Origin: Rhodothermus bifroesti | GTDB lineage: Bacteria > Bacteroidota > Rhodothermia > Rhodothermales > Rhodothermaceae | Length of the DNA: 64,000 bases | Direction of reading: 5' to 3' | Assembly (NCBI RefSeq): GCF_017908595.1 | Contig: NZ_JAGKTL010000002.1 | Coordinates: 620,001 to 684,000 of the forward strand | Part shown: positions 53,643 through 63,066 of the stretch, piece after piece | Layout: every line of letters begins with the position of its first letter | How positions within the stretch are numbered: position 1 is the first letter of the stretch | Made by a program: the position numbers and the translations under genes | Notes under the pieces: model-generated | The model's database searches: none | What the model saw: only the letters and a program-made list of their open reading frames with translations | Told to the model about the DNA's origin: nothing

Positions 53643-56569
53643 CCGAAGAAAAACTGCCGAAAAGACCGCTCGCGATAGCGAAAGCCTTCGCGGTAGCGAT
53701 ACCCGATATCGTAACGTAGCACCAGCCCACCAAAGAGGTTGAGCCGGAAGCCTAAGCCAACAGCTCCGAGCGTTTCGCCTGCATAGAGCTGCGGCTGGCG
53801 TTGGGCGTAATCGTTGTTCCATACGTGGGCGGCGTCGAAAAACAACGCGCCGCGCAAGTTCGCAATGCCAAAAGGAGCCAGGATGGGGATGTAAAGCGAA
53901 GGTGCTTCTAGAATAGGGAAGCGGAGCTCGTGCGAAGTAAACCAGAGCTTGCTTCCGCGCACATCAAAAAGTGGGAAGCCGCGCAAGTCCCAGCTCCCAC
54001 CCAAAAACCAGAGCCGAGCTTCACGCCCCTCGTTGATGCGGAGCATACCCCAGGAGGCCAGGGTGACATTGCGCAACAAGCGCAGGTAGTGGCGCACGTC
54101 CAAGCTCAGCGTATAATAGTTGACATTAGCATAGCGCAGGTCGGTCGTGTAGCCAATGGTCAGGTTGGCCCGCCAGCCGTCAACGGGTCCGTTAAGGCCG
54201 TAAAGCGCGTTATCATGCACCAGCGACAGGGCGTTAGACAGCAAAAGCGCTTGGCGTTCGATGCCACGAATAGCGACCCGTTTGTCGCTCCAGGCCAATG
54301 CGGTGTTGAGTTCAAGCCGGCGAAATGTCGAGATAGGATAGCTTAGGGCGCCGTAGGTCCCGATGAGCTCTTCCCACAAGAGCGGATATTCGGCCGCAGC
54401 ATCTGGATCGGTCAGGTCATAGCGTAGTCCAGCAAAGCGGTAAAGGCCGTAGCCCACATCCGTGCGCCGGTGCAGCTGGATGCGCGAGACAGCCAGGTTT
54501 AGTCCTTTGAGCAGATCGCCGCTACTTTGGCCAGCGTGAAAGACCATCAAATACCAGCGATCGTCGCCCAGCAGATCTGAAAATGCCAGTGCAGCCCCGC
54601 CGCTTGTGCCCCAAAGGGCGCTTTGGCTAATGCTAATCCCCCCATAAGCGACGTCCAAGCTATAGCGTCGCCGATAAGGGCGGCGGCGCACACTGCTTTC
54701 GGCCGAAAGGCGCCCTGGTTGCCATGCTGGATCGCTACCCAGCAAGGCAATGCTCGTGCGCTGATATGGCTTTTCCAGATACTGAGCTATATCAGGCAGC
54801 TGTCGAATCGCAAACCGGTAGTGTTCAAAGGTGCTGAAAAGCAAATGTCCATCAGGGGTCCAAACGGGGTCGAAGGCAGCTGTGGCCAGGTTCGTGAGGC
54901 GATAGAGCCGACGCAGCGGCGGACTAGGGACCGTCTCTGGGTGCAATGTGGCTACGGGAGGTGCAGGTAGCGACGGAACCGCCTCTACTGCCCAGATATT
55001 GCGAGGGCCAAAGCGGCCGTTTTCGCCCTTGACCGCGCTGGAAAACACCACATAGCGGCCATCCGGGCTCCACCGCGGTTCTTGATCCCGACGCAGCCCT
55101 TGGGTGAGCTGGTGGATCTGTCCGGTATCAAACCGATACAGGAATAGATTCATGGCATAGCGGTCTCCCCATGCGGTGCGGTCGGAAGCAAAGGCCAGGG
55201 AGCGTCCATCCGGACTCCAGGCGGGATCCCGTTCGTCATAGAGATCGCGGGTCAATCGCTCAAGCTGTCCGGTTTCCGGTGTGAAGACGTACAGGTCGAT
55301 CCAGCCCCCTTCATCGATAGCACTAAAAGCAAGTTGGCGGCCGCTCGGACTCCAAGAGGGGCTATAAATTGCCACTAATCGATCGAATCTATAGGTAGCT
55401 ACCAGGTCCTCGTGCTCTAAATCGTACAGGTGCAGCACATCGCTACCGCCACTGCGCGTGGTGAAGGCCAGTAGACCTTGGCGCGACACGTCCATGCGGT
55501 CTTCGAGCAGGTTAATCGACTCAAAGCGTTCGTCGCGCCCAATGCGTATGAGTACGCGCGGCGCTCCAAGGGGATCGTAAGCGGAGTCTACCGGTAGCGC
55601 ATACAGATGGGTGTAAGCCCCCTCGTTGCCCAGGTAGTAAACCATCTGGCGACCGTCTTGTCGCCGGTAAACAACCGGTTTGGTGCTAAAGCCGCGGGCT
55701 ACAACGGTATGCGCGGCCAGTGAGGGAAGCGATTGGTTAGGCAGATCGGGCAAATAGCGCCTCTTTAGCCAGCGCTCCCAACGATCCGAGATCGCGTAGA
55801 AGTCTTCTCCTAGCACATGTTCCAGCACACGCCGAAAGTCACGGTCGATCCAGAATTGCTCAATAAGTTCCAGCAGTTTTTCCTCGCCGTAGGTTTCCGC
55901 GATAAAGTGGCACAGCGCTTCGCCCTCTTTGTACATCAGAAACGTACCGTAAATCCGGTACATATTTTCCAAAGGGACCAGGTAGTTTGCGTACAGTGCG
56001 TCACGTAAGATCATCTCGTGTTGATCATCGGGCGGTCCCGACCAGTACTCGGCCAAACCTTCGGTAAACCAGAGGGGCAGGAACCGATCTGGCGGCACGC
56101 GATGGTCGCGCAGCACTTGAAAAGCGCGATGGAACGTAAACACGTGCACGAGTTCGTGCCAGATCACCCGCCGAAACCGGTAGAGATTTCCGTTTGCAGG
56201 TAATACCACCCGGCCTTTAATCAGCTCAAAAAACCCTCCTACGCCTTCTGGAATAAACCCGGGCGTCGTGTTGGTCTGCTGAAAATGATACGGGGCTGCA
56301 TAAAAAATGAGCGGCGTGCGGCGTGGAAGGGAATAGTTAAAACGCTGCTGAAGCACGCGGTAGGCTTCTTCGGCAAAATAAGCGCCGTGCTCCGCCAGCG
56401 TCTGCATTTCAGGATAGTAGTAAATGTCGAAGTGTTCGGTCTGCAGCACATGCCAGTCGAAGCGCTCGTACTGCACTTTATTTCTGCCGAAGTGATACTC
56501 GTAGTACTGGGCTGCGGCTGGAGCAACCAGTAAAGCTCCTAGGCCTATGGCGAGCGGCAACAGGCGCAT
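53630..56569 (-). CDS. Metallopeptidase / TolB-type propeller / outer-membrane barrel fusion protein
   Basis: A 979-residue envelope protein with three parts. After the signal peptide (MRLLPLAIGLGALLVAPAAA), residues about 20-270 form a peptidase MA-like zinc metallopeptidase, with HELVH and the downstream FTEGLAEYWS glutamate. Residues about 300-610 hold WD40-like PD40/TolB repeats such as PSWSPSGRQLAFSAID, PAWSPDGRSLAFASD and PRWSPDGRYVVFSS. The last about 330 residues resemble a BamA/D15 surface-antigen barrel: GLRYDLTD, LSLDVRHYLRLL, FLGGSWDLRGFPLFDVRGS and a terminal aromatic FFGWDF. I use ATG 56569; a GTG at 56605 adds 12 residues. It starts the operon with the BamB-like gene. Confidence 0.88.
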   Translation of the reverse strand: MRLLPLAIGLGALLVAPAAAQYYEYHFGRNKVQYERFDWHVLQTEHFDIYYYPEMQTLAEHGAYFAEEAYRVLQQRFNYSLPRRTPLIFYAAPYHFQQTNTTPGFIPEGVGGFFELIKGRVVLPANGNLYRFRRVIWHELVHVFTFHRAFQVLRDHRVPPDRFLPLWFTEGLAEYWSGPPDDQHEMILRDALYANYLVPLENMYRIYGTFLMYKEGEALCHFIAETYGEEKLLELIEQFWIDRDFRRVLEHVLGEDFYAISDRWERWLKRRYLPDLPNQSLPSLAAHTVVARGFSTKPVVYRRQDGRQMVYYLGNEGAYTHLYALPVDSAYDPLGAPRVLIRIGRDERFESINLLEDRMDVSRQGLLAFTTRSGGSDVLHLYDLEHEDLVATYRFDRLVAIYSPSWSPSGRQLAFSAIDEGGWIDLYVFTPETGQLERLTRDLYDERDPAWSPDGRSLAFASDRTAWGDRYAMNLFLYRFDTGQIHQLTQGLRRDQEPRWSPDGRYVVFSSAVKGENGRFGPRNIWAVEAVPSLPAPPVATLHPETVPSPPLRRLYRLTNLATAAFDPVWTPDGHLLFSTFEHYRFAIRQLPDIAQYLEKPYQRTSIALLGSDPAWQPGRLSAESSVRRRPYRRRYSLDVAYGGISISQSALWGTSGGAALAFSDLLGDDRWYLMVFHAGQSSGDLLKGLNLAVSRIQLHRRTDVGYGLYRFAGLRYDLTDPDAAAEYPLLWEELIGTYGALSYPISTFRRLELNTALAWSDKRVAIRGIERQALLLSNALSLVHDNALYGLNGPVDGWRANLTIGYTTDLRYANVNYYTLSLDVRHYLRLLRNVTLASWGMLRINEGREARLWFLGGSWDLRGFPLFDVRGSKLWFTSHELRFPILEAPSLYIPILAPFGIANLRGALFFDAAHVWNNDYAQRQPQLYAGETLGAVGLGFRLNLFGGLVLRYDIGYRYREGFRYRERSFRQFFFGWDF

Positions 56570-56637
56570 TTCGGCAACAAGAGCTGCGATTCTTTGCCTC
56601 TTCACAGACTACGCCCGCACTACAGGGGCGTTCCGCA

Positions 56638-59600
56638 TCACATATTCCGCCGGTACTCGCCGCCTACTTCAAACAAGGCTTGTGTAATTTGACCCAGGGA
56701 GCAGTAGCGCACGGTTTCCATAAGCTCGGCAAAGATGTTTTCCCCTCGGCGTGCTACTTGCTGCAGCCGCTCAAGCGCTGCTGGTGCGCGGGAAGCATTG
56801 CGGCGCTGAAACGCACGCAAGTTTTCGAGTTGGTGGCGCTTTTCCTCTTCATGAGAGCGCATCAGCGCCGCAGGCGCATCGTGCGACTGGCCATCTCGAG
56901 GCAAGAAGGTATTGACGCCAATAATGGGTAGCTCACCGCTGTGTTTTTTGCGCTCATAGAGCAACGATTCCTCTTGAATCTTGCTGCGCTGGTACATCGA
57001 TTCCATAGCGCCCAGCACCCCACCACGCCGGTCAAGGCGTTCAAACTCCTGCAGCACGGCTTCTTCAACCAGATCCGTAAGCTCCTCGATGATAAAGCTG
57101 CCCTGGAGGGGGTTTTCGTTTTTAGCCAGGCCAAGTTCTTGATGAATAATGAGCTGGATAGCAATGGCACGGCGTACGCTTTCTTCGGTGGGCGTCGTGA
57201 TAGCCTCATCGTAAGCGTTCGTGTGCAGCGAATTGCAGTTGTCGTAGATGGCCATCAGGGCCTGGAGCGTAGTGCGAATGTCGTTGAAAGCAATTTCCTT
57301 AGCATGCAGACTACGACCTGAGGTCTGAATGTGGTACTTGAGCTTCTGACTGCGTTCGCTGGCACCGTAGCGGTCGCGCATCACCACGGCCCAAATACGG
57401 CGGGCTACACGGCCGATCACGCTGTACTCCGGATCCATGCCGTTCGAGAAGAAGAACGACAAGTTCGGGGCAAAATCATCGATATGCATACCTCGGCTCA
57501 AGTAGTACTCGACATACGTGAAGCCATTGGCCAAGGTGAAAGCCAGTTGGGTAATTGGATTGGCCCCGGCTTCGGCAATGTGATAACCCGAGATAGAAAC
57601 CGAATAGAAGTTGCGCACCTTATGGTCGATGAAGTACTGTTGCACGTCACCCATAAGGCGCAGCGCAAACTCCGTTGAAAAGATGCAAGTATTTTGAGCT
57701 TGGTCTTCTTTGAGGATATCCGCCTGCACGGTACCCCGAACTACCGAAAGCGCTCGTGCCTTGATGTTCTCGTAGGTGTCCGGCTCAAGCAGGTTCCAGG
57801 CGACCAGGTCGGCGCCACTGAGGCCCAAAAGCCCCAGCCCTGTGCCGTCATGCGTAGGCGGCAGATGCTCAAGACGCCCTTGAGGGCCAAAGGGTATGTA
57901 GCGCGGGCGCTCGTCACCTAAGCGTTCTTCAATTGCCTGCTTTACTTCTTCCCAACGGCCGATCTCGCGCAGATAGTACTCCACCTGTTGGTCTATGGCC
58001 GTGTTAAGAAACATGGCCAAGATCATGGGTGCCGGTCCATTGATTGTCATCGACACGCTGGTTTTCGGGTCACAGAGGTTAAAGCCCGAGTACAGTTTTT
58101 TCATATCGTCGAGCGTGCAGATCGATACACCAGCATTGCCGATTTTACCGTAGATGTCGGGTCGCTCATCAGGATCACGGCCGTAGAGCGTTACCGAGTC
58201 GAAAGCGGTCGACAGTCGCTTAGCTGCCATTCCTTCCGAAACAAAATGGAACCGGCGATTGGTGCGCTCGGGCGATCCTTCGCCAGCGAACATGCGCGTG
58301 GGTTCTTCTTCGGTGCGTTTAAAAGGATAGACGCCGGCGGTATAGGGGAAATAGCCGGGTAGATTTTCGAGTAGTGCAAAACGCAAGCGCTCGCCTGGAT
58401 CTTCATAGCGCGGCAGCGCTACGCGTGGCAGCTTCGTGCCGGCCAGCGAGGTGTGGTAAAGGGGTACAGTGATTTCCCGATCACGTACTGTGTAGGTGAA
58501 GGTCTCTTGCCGATAGCGCTCGGCTGTGGTTTCCCAGGCCTCAAGGATGCGTTTGCAGCGGGCATCGAGCTTGTCCCACCAGTGTTGGATCATTTGATCT
58601 AGCCGTTCAAGCAACAACGCGCGGTCTTGGGGTGCCCAGTGCTCCACCTGCCGGCGCGCACCCACCGCCTCTCCCCACTTGCGGGCATAGGTTACCTGCG
58701 TTTCGACCCATTTGCGGTAGTTGCGGCACGTTTCGGCAATCTCACCCAGATAACGTTCCCGTTTGGGTGGAATGATTGCTAGCTTTTCGGGATCGACTTC
58801 TGGTAGTTCTGCGGCACAAAACAGACGCGAGCTGCGACCAAAGCGAAAACGCTCATTAAGTAGATCGAGCAGCGCTAAGTACAAGCGCGTCGTGCCCGGA
58901 TCATTGAAGCGTGCAGCCATGGTGGGAAAAACAGGCATTGCTTCAAGCGGCAGCGCAAACGCCCCGCGATTGCGCTGCACTTGCTTCCGCACTTCACGCA
59001 GCGCATCCTGGCTGCCGCGCTTTTCAAACTTATTCAGCGCGATGAGATCGGCTACATCCAGCATGCCAATCTTTTCAAGCTGCATCGGCGCGCCATACTC
59101 GTGCGTCATCACATAGAGCGTTACGTCGGCCAGATCGGCAATTTCGGTATCGCTTTGGCCAATACCGGCCGTCTCTACAAAGATGAGATCAAAGCCAGCT
59201 GCCCGGCAGACATCGATGGCTGCTTGAAGCGATTGCGTGATGGATCGATGGGCTTGGCGTGTGGCAAACGAGCGCATATAGACGCGATGGCCGTTTTGGC
59301 CGTAGAGCGCATTCATGCGAATGCGGTCGCCCAGTAGCGCTCCACCTGTGCGGCGACGTGTTGGATCAATGGAAAGCACCGCAATATGAAGATCCTCAAA
59401 ATCACACAAAAAGCGCCGGATAAGCTCGTCGGTGAGCGAAGATTTGCCTGCACCGCCCGGGCCTGTAATCCCTATCACGGGCGCCGTATGGATTTCAGGA
59501 GCTGGAGCTCCATCCCCACCGGCCGGTTCCGGTACAAGACGTGCCGGCACCTGCGCCAAAAGCCGTTGCTCAATGGCCGTCAGCACCCGAGCTAAGGCTT

Positions 59601-60090
59601 TTTTGTCGCGTTGCCGCAAGCGTTCTAGCTCTGCTTCCTCAAGCTGAAGCACCGTGGGAAAATCGCACTGCTCAAGCATGAAGTTGACCATCCCCTGCAA
59701 GCCTAAGCGCAACCCATCCTCTGGCGAGAAAATTTTGCAGACGCCGTAAGCCTCCAGCTCACGAATTTCTTCCGGGACGATTACGCCTCCCCCACCCCCG
59801 AATACCTTGATATGTGCAGCCCCATGGGCGCGCAGCAGGTCGATCATGTATTTAAAAAACTCCATGTGTCCGCCCTGATAGCTGGAGACAGCAATCCCCT
59901 GCACATCTTCCTGAATGGCCGTCTCGACGATTTCCTGAACCGAGCGATTATGGCCGAGATGAATCACTTCAGCGCCACTCGCTTGAAGTAAACGGCGGAT
60001 CAGATTGATCGCGGCATCATGGCCATCGAACAAACTGGCGGCCGTAACAAAGCGAACAGGATGCTTCGGCTTGTAGATGCGGGATTCCAT
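56638..60090 (-). CDS. icmF: Fused isobutyryl-CoA mutase (B12 domain, G-protein chaperone and mutase in one chain)
   Basis: A 1150-residue adenosylcobalamin-dependent carbon-skeleton mutase. The B12-binding domain is first, with Asp22-x-His24 in [11 protein letters not shown] and the later GGGGGVI. A MeaB-like GTPase domain follows, with P-loop [11 protein letters not shown] (208-218), and the mutase barrel and linker come last: [60 protein letters not shown]. This order and length are those of IcmF, not of methylmalonyl-CoA mutase, which has separate subunits or a C-terminal B12 domain. IcmF interconverts isobutyryl- and butyryl-CoA, and some members also act on isovaleryl/pivalyl-CoA. The AAGCGCTT palindrome at 60108 lies 18 bp upstream. 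Confidence 0.92.
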   Translation of the reverse strand: MESRIYKPKHPVRFVTAASLFDGHDAAINLIRRLLQASGAEVIHLGHNRSVQEIVETAIQEDVQGIAVSSYQGGHMEFFKYMIDLLRAHGAAHIKVFGGGGGVIVPEEIRELEAYGVCKIFSPEDGLRLGLQGMVNFMLEQCDFPTVLQLEEAELERLRQRDKKALARVLTAIEQRLLAQVPARLVPEPAGGDGAPAPEIHTAPVIGITGPGGAGKSSLTDELIRRFLCDFEDLHIAVLSIDPTRRRTGGALLGDRIRMNALYGQNGHRVYMRSFATRQAHRSITQSLQAAIDVCRAAGFDLIFVETAGIGQSDTEIADLADVTLYVMTHEYGAPMQLEKIGMLDVADLIALNKFEKRGSQDALREVRKQVQRNRGAFALPLEAMPVFPTMAARFNDPGTTRLYLALLDLLNERFRFGRSSRLFCAAELPEVDPEKLAIIPPKRERYLGEIAETCRNYRKWVETQVTYARKWGEAVGARRQVEHWAPQDRALLLERLDQMIQHWWDKLDARCKRILEAWETTAERYRQETFTYTVRDREITVPLYHTSLAGTKLPRVALPRYEDPGERLRFALLENLPGYFPYTAGVYPFKRTEEEPTRMFAGEGSPERTNRRFHFVSEGMAAKRLSTAFDSVTLYGRDPDERPDIYGKIGNAGVSICTLDDMKKLYSGFNLCDPKTSVSMTINGPAPMILAMFLNTAIDQQVEYYLREIGRWEEVKQAIEERLGDERPRYIPFGPQGRLEHLPPTHDGTGLGLLGLSGADLVAWNLLEPDTYENIKARALSVVRGTVQADILKEDQAQNTCIFSTEFALRLMGDVQQYFIDHKVRNFYSVSISGYHIAEAGANPITQLAFTLANGFTYVEYYLSRGMHIDDFAPNLSFFFSNGMDPEYSVIGRVARRIWAVVMRDRYGASERSQKLKYHIQTSGRSLHAKEIAFNDIRTTLQALMAIYDNCNSLHTNAYDEAITTPTEESVRRAIAIQLIIHQELGLAKNENPLQGSFIIEELTDLVEEAVLQEFERLDRRGGVLGAMESMYQRSKIQEESLLYERKKHSGELPIIGVNTFLPRDGQSHDAPAALMRSHEEEKRHQLENLRAFQRRNASRAPAALERLQQVARRGENIFAELMETVRYCSLGQITQALFEVGGEYRRNM

Positions 60091-60107
60091 GGTTTTGGGC
60101 CTTTTGC

Positions 60108-60115
60108 AAGCGCTT
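60108..60115 (-). promoter_or_regulatory. AAGCGCTT palindrome just upstream of icmF
   Basis: An exact 8-bp palindrome in GCAAGCGCTTCC, 17 bp from the icmF ATG. The same core occurs in the gaps at 5501-5508 and 49585-49592. It may be an operator, but short palindromes of this size also occur by chance. Confidence 0.25.
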
Positions 60116-60122
60116 CCGAACT

Positions 60123-60150
60123 AAAAAACCCAAACCTTGCCTCAAAGGTT
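60123..60150 (-). terminator. Possible terminator after menB
   Basis: Weak hairpin AACCTT/AAGGTT on the minus strand, with TTTTTT four bases beyond the stem. It would end the sfp-menB transcript before icmF. Confidence 0.4.
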
Positions 60151-60190
60151 CATAAAGGAAAATTTTTTTCTCTTTACTACCTGCGCTAGA

Positions 60191-61087
60191 TCAGTAATAC
60201 CAAGGAAACCGCGAGTAATCCGGCGGGCGCTTTTCTAAGAAGGCATCGCGGCCTTCGCGGGCTTCTTCGGTCATGTAGGCCAGACGGGTTGCTTCACCAG
60301 CGAAAAGTTGCTGTCCAATCAGGCCGTCGTCGATCAGGTTAAAGGCATACTTGAGCATTCGGATAGCTGTAGGGCTTTTGCGGTTAATCTCGGCAGCCCA
60401 CGCCAAAGCAACTTCTTCGAGTTTTTCGTGTGGCACGACAGCATTGACCATGCCCATCTGGTAGGCTTCTTCAGCCGTGTAAGTCCGTCCTAGGAAAAAG
60501 ATTTCTCGGGCGCGTTTTTGCCCGACCATGCGGGCTAGGTAGGCTGAGCCAAAGCCGCCATCGAAGCTGGCCACATCTGGGTCGGTTTGTTTGAAAAGCG
60601 CATGCTCGCGGCTTGCGATTGTTAAATCGCATACCACGTGCAGGCTGTGTCCGCCGCCTACGGCCCAGCCTGGTACTACGGCAATCACTACTTTGGGCAT
60701 AAAGCGAATCAGCCGCTGAACTTCCAAAATATGCAGCCGGCCCATATGGGCGCGTGCGGCTGGTGTGTTGTCCCCTGCTTCGTACTGGTAACCCGAAGGG
60801 CCGCGCACGCGCTGATCTCCCCCAGCCGAGAAGGCCCACTTGCCGTGCTTTTTAGAAGGCCCGTTACCTGTTAGCAAGATCACCCCTACATCGGGCGTCT
60901 GACGTGCATGATCGAGCGCCTGGTAGAGCTCATCAACCGTCTTTGGACGAAATGCGTTCAGCACTTCGGGTCGGTTAAACGCAATGCGCACCGTACCCTG
61001 GTCTTTAGCCCGGTGATAGGTAATGTCTTCAAACTGAAAACCTTCGACTTCCAGCCAGCGATCCGGATCAAAAATGGCCGATACCAT
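60191..61087 (-). CDS. menB: 1,4-dihydroxy-2-naphthoyl-CoA synthase
   Basis: A 298-residue crotonase-fold enzyme that closes the second ring of menaquinone from o-succinylbenzoyl-CoA. MenB-specific stretches are present: IAFNRPEVLNAFRPKTVDEL, WAFSAGGDQRVRG, GWAVGGGHSLHVVCDLTIAS, DPDVASFDGGFGSAYLARMV and the terminal EKRPPDYSRFPWYY, a hallmark of the family. It shows that the organism makes menaquinone. Its start overlaps the end of the phosphopantetheinyl transferase gene by 20 bp; no other men gene is in the window. Confidence 0.96.
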   Translation of the reverse strand: MVSAIFDPDRWLEVEGFQFEDITYHRAKDQGTVRIAFNRPEVLNAFRPKTVDELYQALDHARQTPDVGVILLTGNGPSKKHGKWAFSAGGDQRVRGPSGYQYEAGDNTPAARAHMGRLHILEVQRLIRFMPKVVIAVVPGWAVGGGHSLHVVCDLTIASREHALFKQTDPDVASFDGGFGSAYLARMVGQKRAREIFFLGRTYTAEEAYQMGMVNAVVPHEKLEEVALAWAAEINRKSPTAIRMLKYAFNLIDDGLIGQQLFAGEATRLAYMTEEAREGRDAFLEKRPPDYSRFPWYY

Positions 61088-61745
61088 GGTTCACGTGGTG
61101 TTGATTTGATAAGGAATCTAGCCCTAATGCAGGCCAGGCAATGGCCCAAACGTACCCCTCACGCAAACCAGCCGCTACAGCCCAGCGCTGGCCATTGGGC
61201 AGCTGAACCCACCCGCACGTAGCCCCCACCAGTTCCAAGCGCAACCGCCGAGGCCAACACCGCAGCCCCAGGCCAGCACCTTTGAGCGCGGCTTCTTTCA
61301 AAGCCCACAGCCAGACAATAGCTTCTGCTGCTGTCTTTCCAAAGGTTTCTAGCAATGGGTATTCTTCGGGATGTAATACGTGACGACACAGCTCGGGAGA
61401 ACGAGGCCTTAAGCGTTCCAGATCTACCCCAATGGGATAGGGAGCGGTGGCAGCCAATGCCCAGTCATCGGCATGAGCAAGAGAAACATATACGTCTTCA
61501 CCTAACACTTGAAGTGGCTCATCAGGTTGAGCGACCAGCGGCACCTGACCTGGAGTCACCCCCAGCTGTTGGGCCAACAGCTGGCGCACTGCCGCCCTAC
61601 CGGTCAAAAATGACCGTTTGCGATAGAAGCTTCGGAAACGCTCTAGCCGCTGCTGCTCCTCCGCAGAAAGCCATGCCCTCCAGGCGGCTTCCTGTGCCGC
61701 ATCGTAGCGCAACCAGCGATAGGCTATCGTTTCGGGAAGTGACAT
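61068..61745 (-). CDS. 4'-phosphopantetheinyl transferase (Sfp/AcpT family)
   Basis: A 225-residue enzyme that activates acyl- or peptidyl-carrier proteins by adding the phosphopantetheine arm from CoA. Key motifs are LTGRAAVRQLLAQQLG (CoA-binding region), VSLAHADDWALAA, the metal-binding IGVDLERLRP, and the WALKEAALKGAGLGL signature. The Sfp-like two-domain length is right. The ATG at 61745 is chosen, since the further upstream start at 61787 lies inside the sodA terminator. It probably has its own promoter beyond that terminator and leads into menB. Confidence 0.92.
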   Translation of the reverse strand: MSLPETIAYRWLRYDAAQEAAWRAWLSAEEQQRLERFRSFYRKRSFLTGRAAVRQLLAQQLGVTPGQVPLVAQPDEPLQVLGEDVYVSLAHADDWALAATAPYPIGVDLERLRPRSPELCRHVLHPEEYPLLETFGKTAAEAIVWLWALKEAALKGAGLGLRCWPRRLRLELVGATCGWVQLPNGQRWAVAAGLREGYVWAIAWPALGLDSLSNQHHVNHGIGHF

Positions 61746-61756
61746 CGCCCTGACGC

Positions 61757-61783
61757 AAAAGGGCAGGACGTAAAGCCCTGCCC
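61757..61783 (-). terminator. Rho-independent terminator after the superoxide dismutase gene
   Basis: Stem GGGCAGG/CCTGCCC (61777-61783 with 61761-61767) with a nine-base loop, followed by TTTT on the minus strand. It lies 20 bp beyond the sodA stop. Confidence 0.85.
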
Positions 61784-61803
61784 TCACCGAACCAACCGCA
61801 AAT

Positions 61804-62433
61804 TTACGCAGCGGCCACCTTGGCCAGTGCTTCCTTGTAGTACTGGGCTACCTGATCCCAGTTAACCACATTCCACCAGTTCTGGATGTACTCCGGCCGC
61901 CGGTTTTGGTATTTGAGGTAATAGGCATGCTCCCACACGTCTAGTCCAAGAATCGGCGTATGCCCTTGCATGTAGGGGCTATCTTGGTTTGGCGTCGAAT
62001 AGACCTGGAGCTTGCCGTTTTCGTCGACAACCAGCCAAGCCCAACCGCTGCCAAAACGACCGGCTGCCTCAGCCGAAAATTTCTCTTTAAAGGCTTCAAA
62101 CGATCCAAACGTCGCGTTAATAGCCTCGGCCAATTCGCCACTGGGCACGCCCCCACCCTGGGGCTTCATAATGGTCCAAAAGAGACTGTGGTTGGCATGC
62201 CCGCCACCATTGTTGCGAACGGTGGTACGGATGGCTTCTGGAATGGTGTTAATCCCGCGCAGTAAATCTTCAATTGACTTCTGCTGCAGCTCTGGATAGC
62301 CCTCAAGCGCTTTGTTGACATTGTTGATGTAGGCTTGATGATGTTTTGTATGATGGATTTCCATCGTTTGGGCGTCGATATACGGCTCGAGGGCATCGTA
62401 CGGATAAGGCAAGGGGGGTAGTGTAAAGGCCAT
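61804..62433 (-). CDS. sodA: Superoxide dismutase, manganese type
   Basis: A 209-residue Fe/Mn-family superoxide dismutase. The four metal ligands sit in [23 protein letters not shown] and [13 protein letters not shown]. The residues that distinguish the manganese form are present: [11 protein letters not shown] and the glutamine in TPNQDSP, where iron enzymes have AAQVWNHTFYW and NAATP. It converts superoxide to peroxide in the cytoplasm and would need the manganese importer encoded at 9380-13249. No DtxR-type operator is seen upstream. A terminator follows. Confidence 0.96.
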   Translation of the reverse strand: MAFTLPPLPYPYDALEPYIDAQTMEIHHTKHHQAYINNVNKALEGYPELQQKSIEDLLRGINTIPEAIRTTVRNNGGGHANHSLFWTIMKPQGGGVPSGELAEAINATFGSFEAFKEKFSAEAAGRFGSGWAWLVVDENGKLQVYSTPNQDSPYMQGHTPILGLDVWEHAYYLKYQNRRPEYIQNWWNVVNWDQVAQYYKEALAKVAAA

Positions 62434-62508
62434 GGTTGCTCCTCACATTGGTTATACGGTTTTACAGGCCCGATTCTAACGGGAAAGTCTAGGAGAATGT
62501 TTTCTGGC

Positions 62509-63060
62509 TTAACTGGATCGTAACACTTCAAGCAGCCGTTGGTAGTCTCGCATGCTCAAGCGACCTGCTTGACGCAAGCGATCGAGCGCCGCTTCTACAG
62601 CGGCAAGGTCGGTAGTCTCTGCAGGCTCCGCAGCAGCTCTTGCAGAGGCCTGCAGCATAGCTTCGTGCAGGAAGCGCGCCACGTAGGGTGCAGCTTTGGG
62701 CTTTCCAGAAAAATCCATCGACAGCGTAAAAGTGGCGCGGCCGCGGTTAACCTGAAGCTCAATGCGTCGTCCACCCAACAGGCGACGCCTCAAGGCCACA
62801 CCGACCACGTCTTCGTAGCGGACGGTCTGCGGAGGCTCCAGGTCTGTATTTTGAAATATAACGCGGTCGCGTAAAAAGACAGCCCCATCTCGTCCGGTTC
62901 CCATCCAGGTTGCATCGTAGAGCGCCACCACCTCGGCCGCGCTTGCCTCGTGCGCGTAATCGGCAAGCGCTCCCTTTAGGCGATCCTCAGGAATCGCAGG
63001 CGCCACAAACAATCCCCACTGCGGAGCATGTGGGATAAGCTCGCGAATCAGCGTTTCCAT
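62509..63060 (-). CDS. Uncharacterised PH-like domain protein with SHOCT-like tail
   Basis: A 183-residue cytoplasmic protein. Residues about 15-130 look like a bacterial PH-like fold, from the pattern WGLFVAPAIPEDRLKGALAD, VVALYDATWMGTGRDGAVFL and VRYEDVVGVALRRRLLGGR. The end (AVEAALDRLRQAGRLSMRDY) matches the short SHOCT helix motif. Both are recognised by eye only. Function is unknown. It lies 6 bp after the rsmB-like gene, so probably shares its transcript, and is separated from sodA by 75 bp. Confidence 0.72.
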   Translation of the reverse strand: METLIRELIPHAPQWGLFVAPAIPEDRLKGALADYAHEASAAEVVALYDATWMGTGRDGAVFLRDRVIFQNTDLEPPQTVRYEDVVGVALRRRLLGGRRIELQVNRGRATFTLSMDFSGKPKAAPYVARFLHEAMLQASARAAAEPAETTDLAAVEAALDRLRQAGRLSMRDYQRLLEVLRSS

Positions 63061-63066
63061 GACGGT

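Noticed and set aside
53642-53822. 60-residue N-terminal extension of the BamB-like lipoprotein
   Set aside because: It overlaps the upstream barrel gene and would bury the lipobox in the middle of the protein.
61746-61787. 14-residue N-terminal extension of the phosphopantetheinyl transferase
   Set aside because: It lies in the superoxide dismutase terminator hairpin and is not conserved family sequence.
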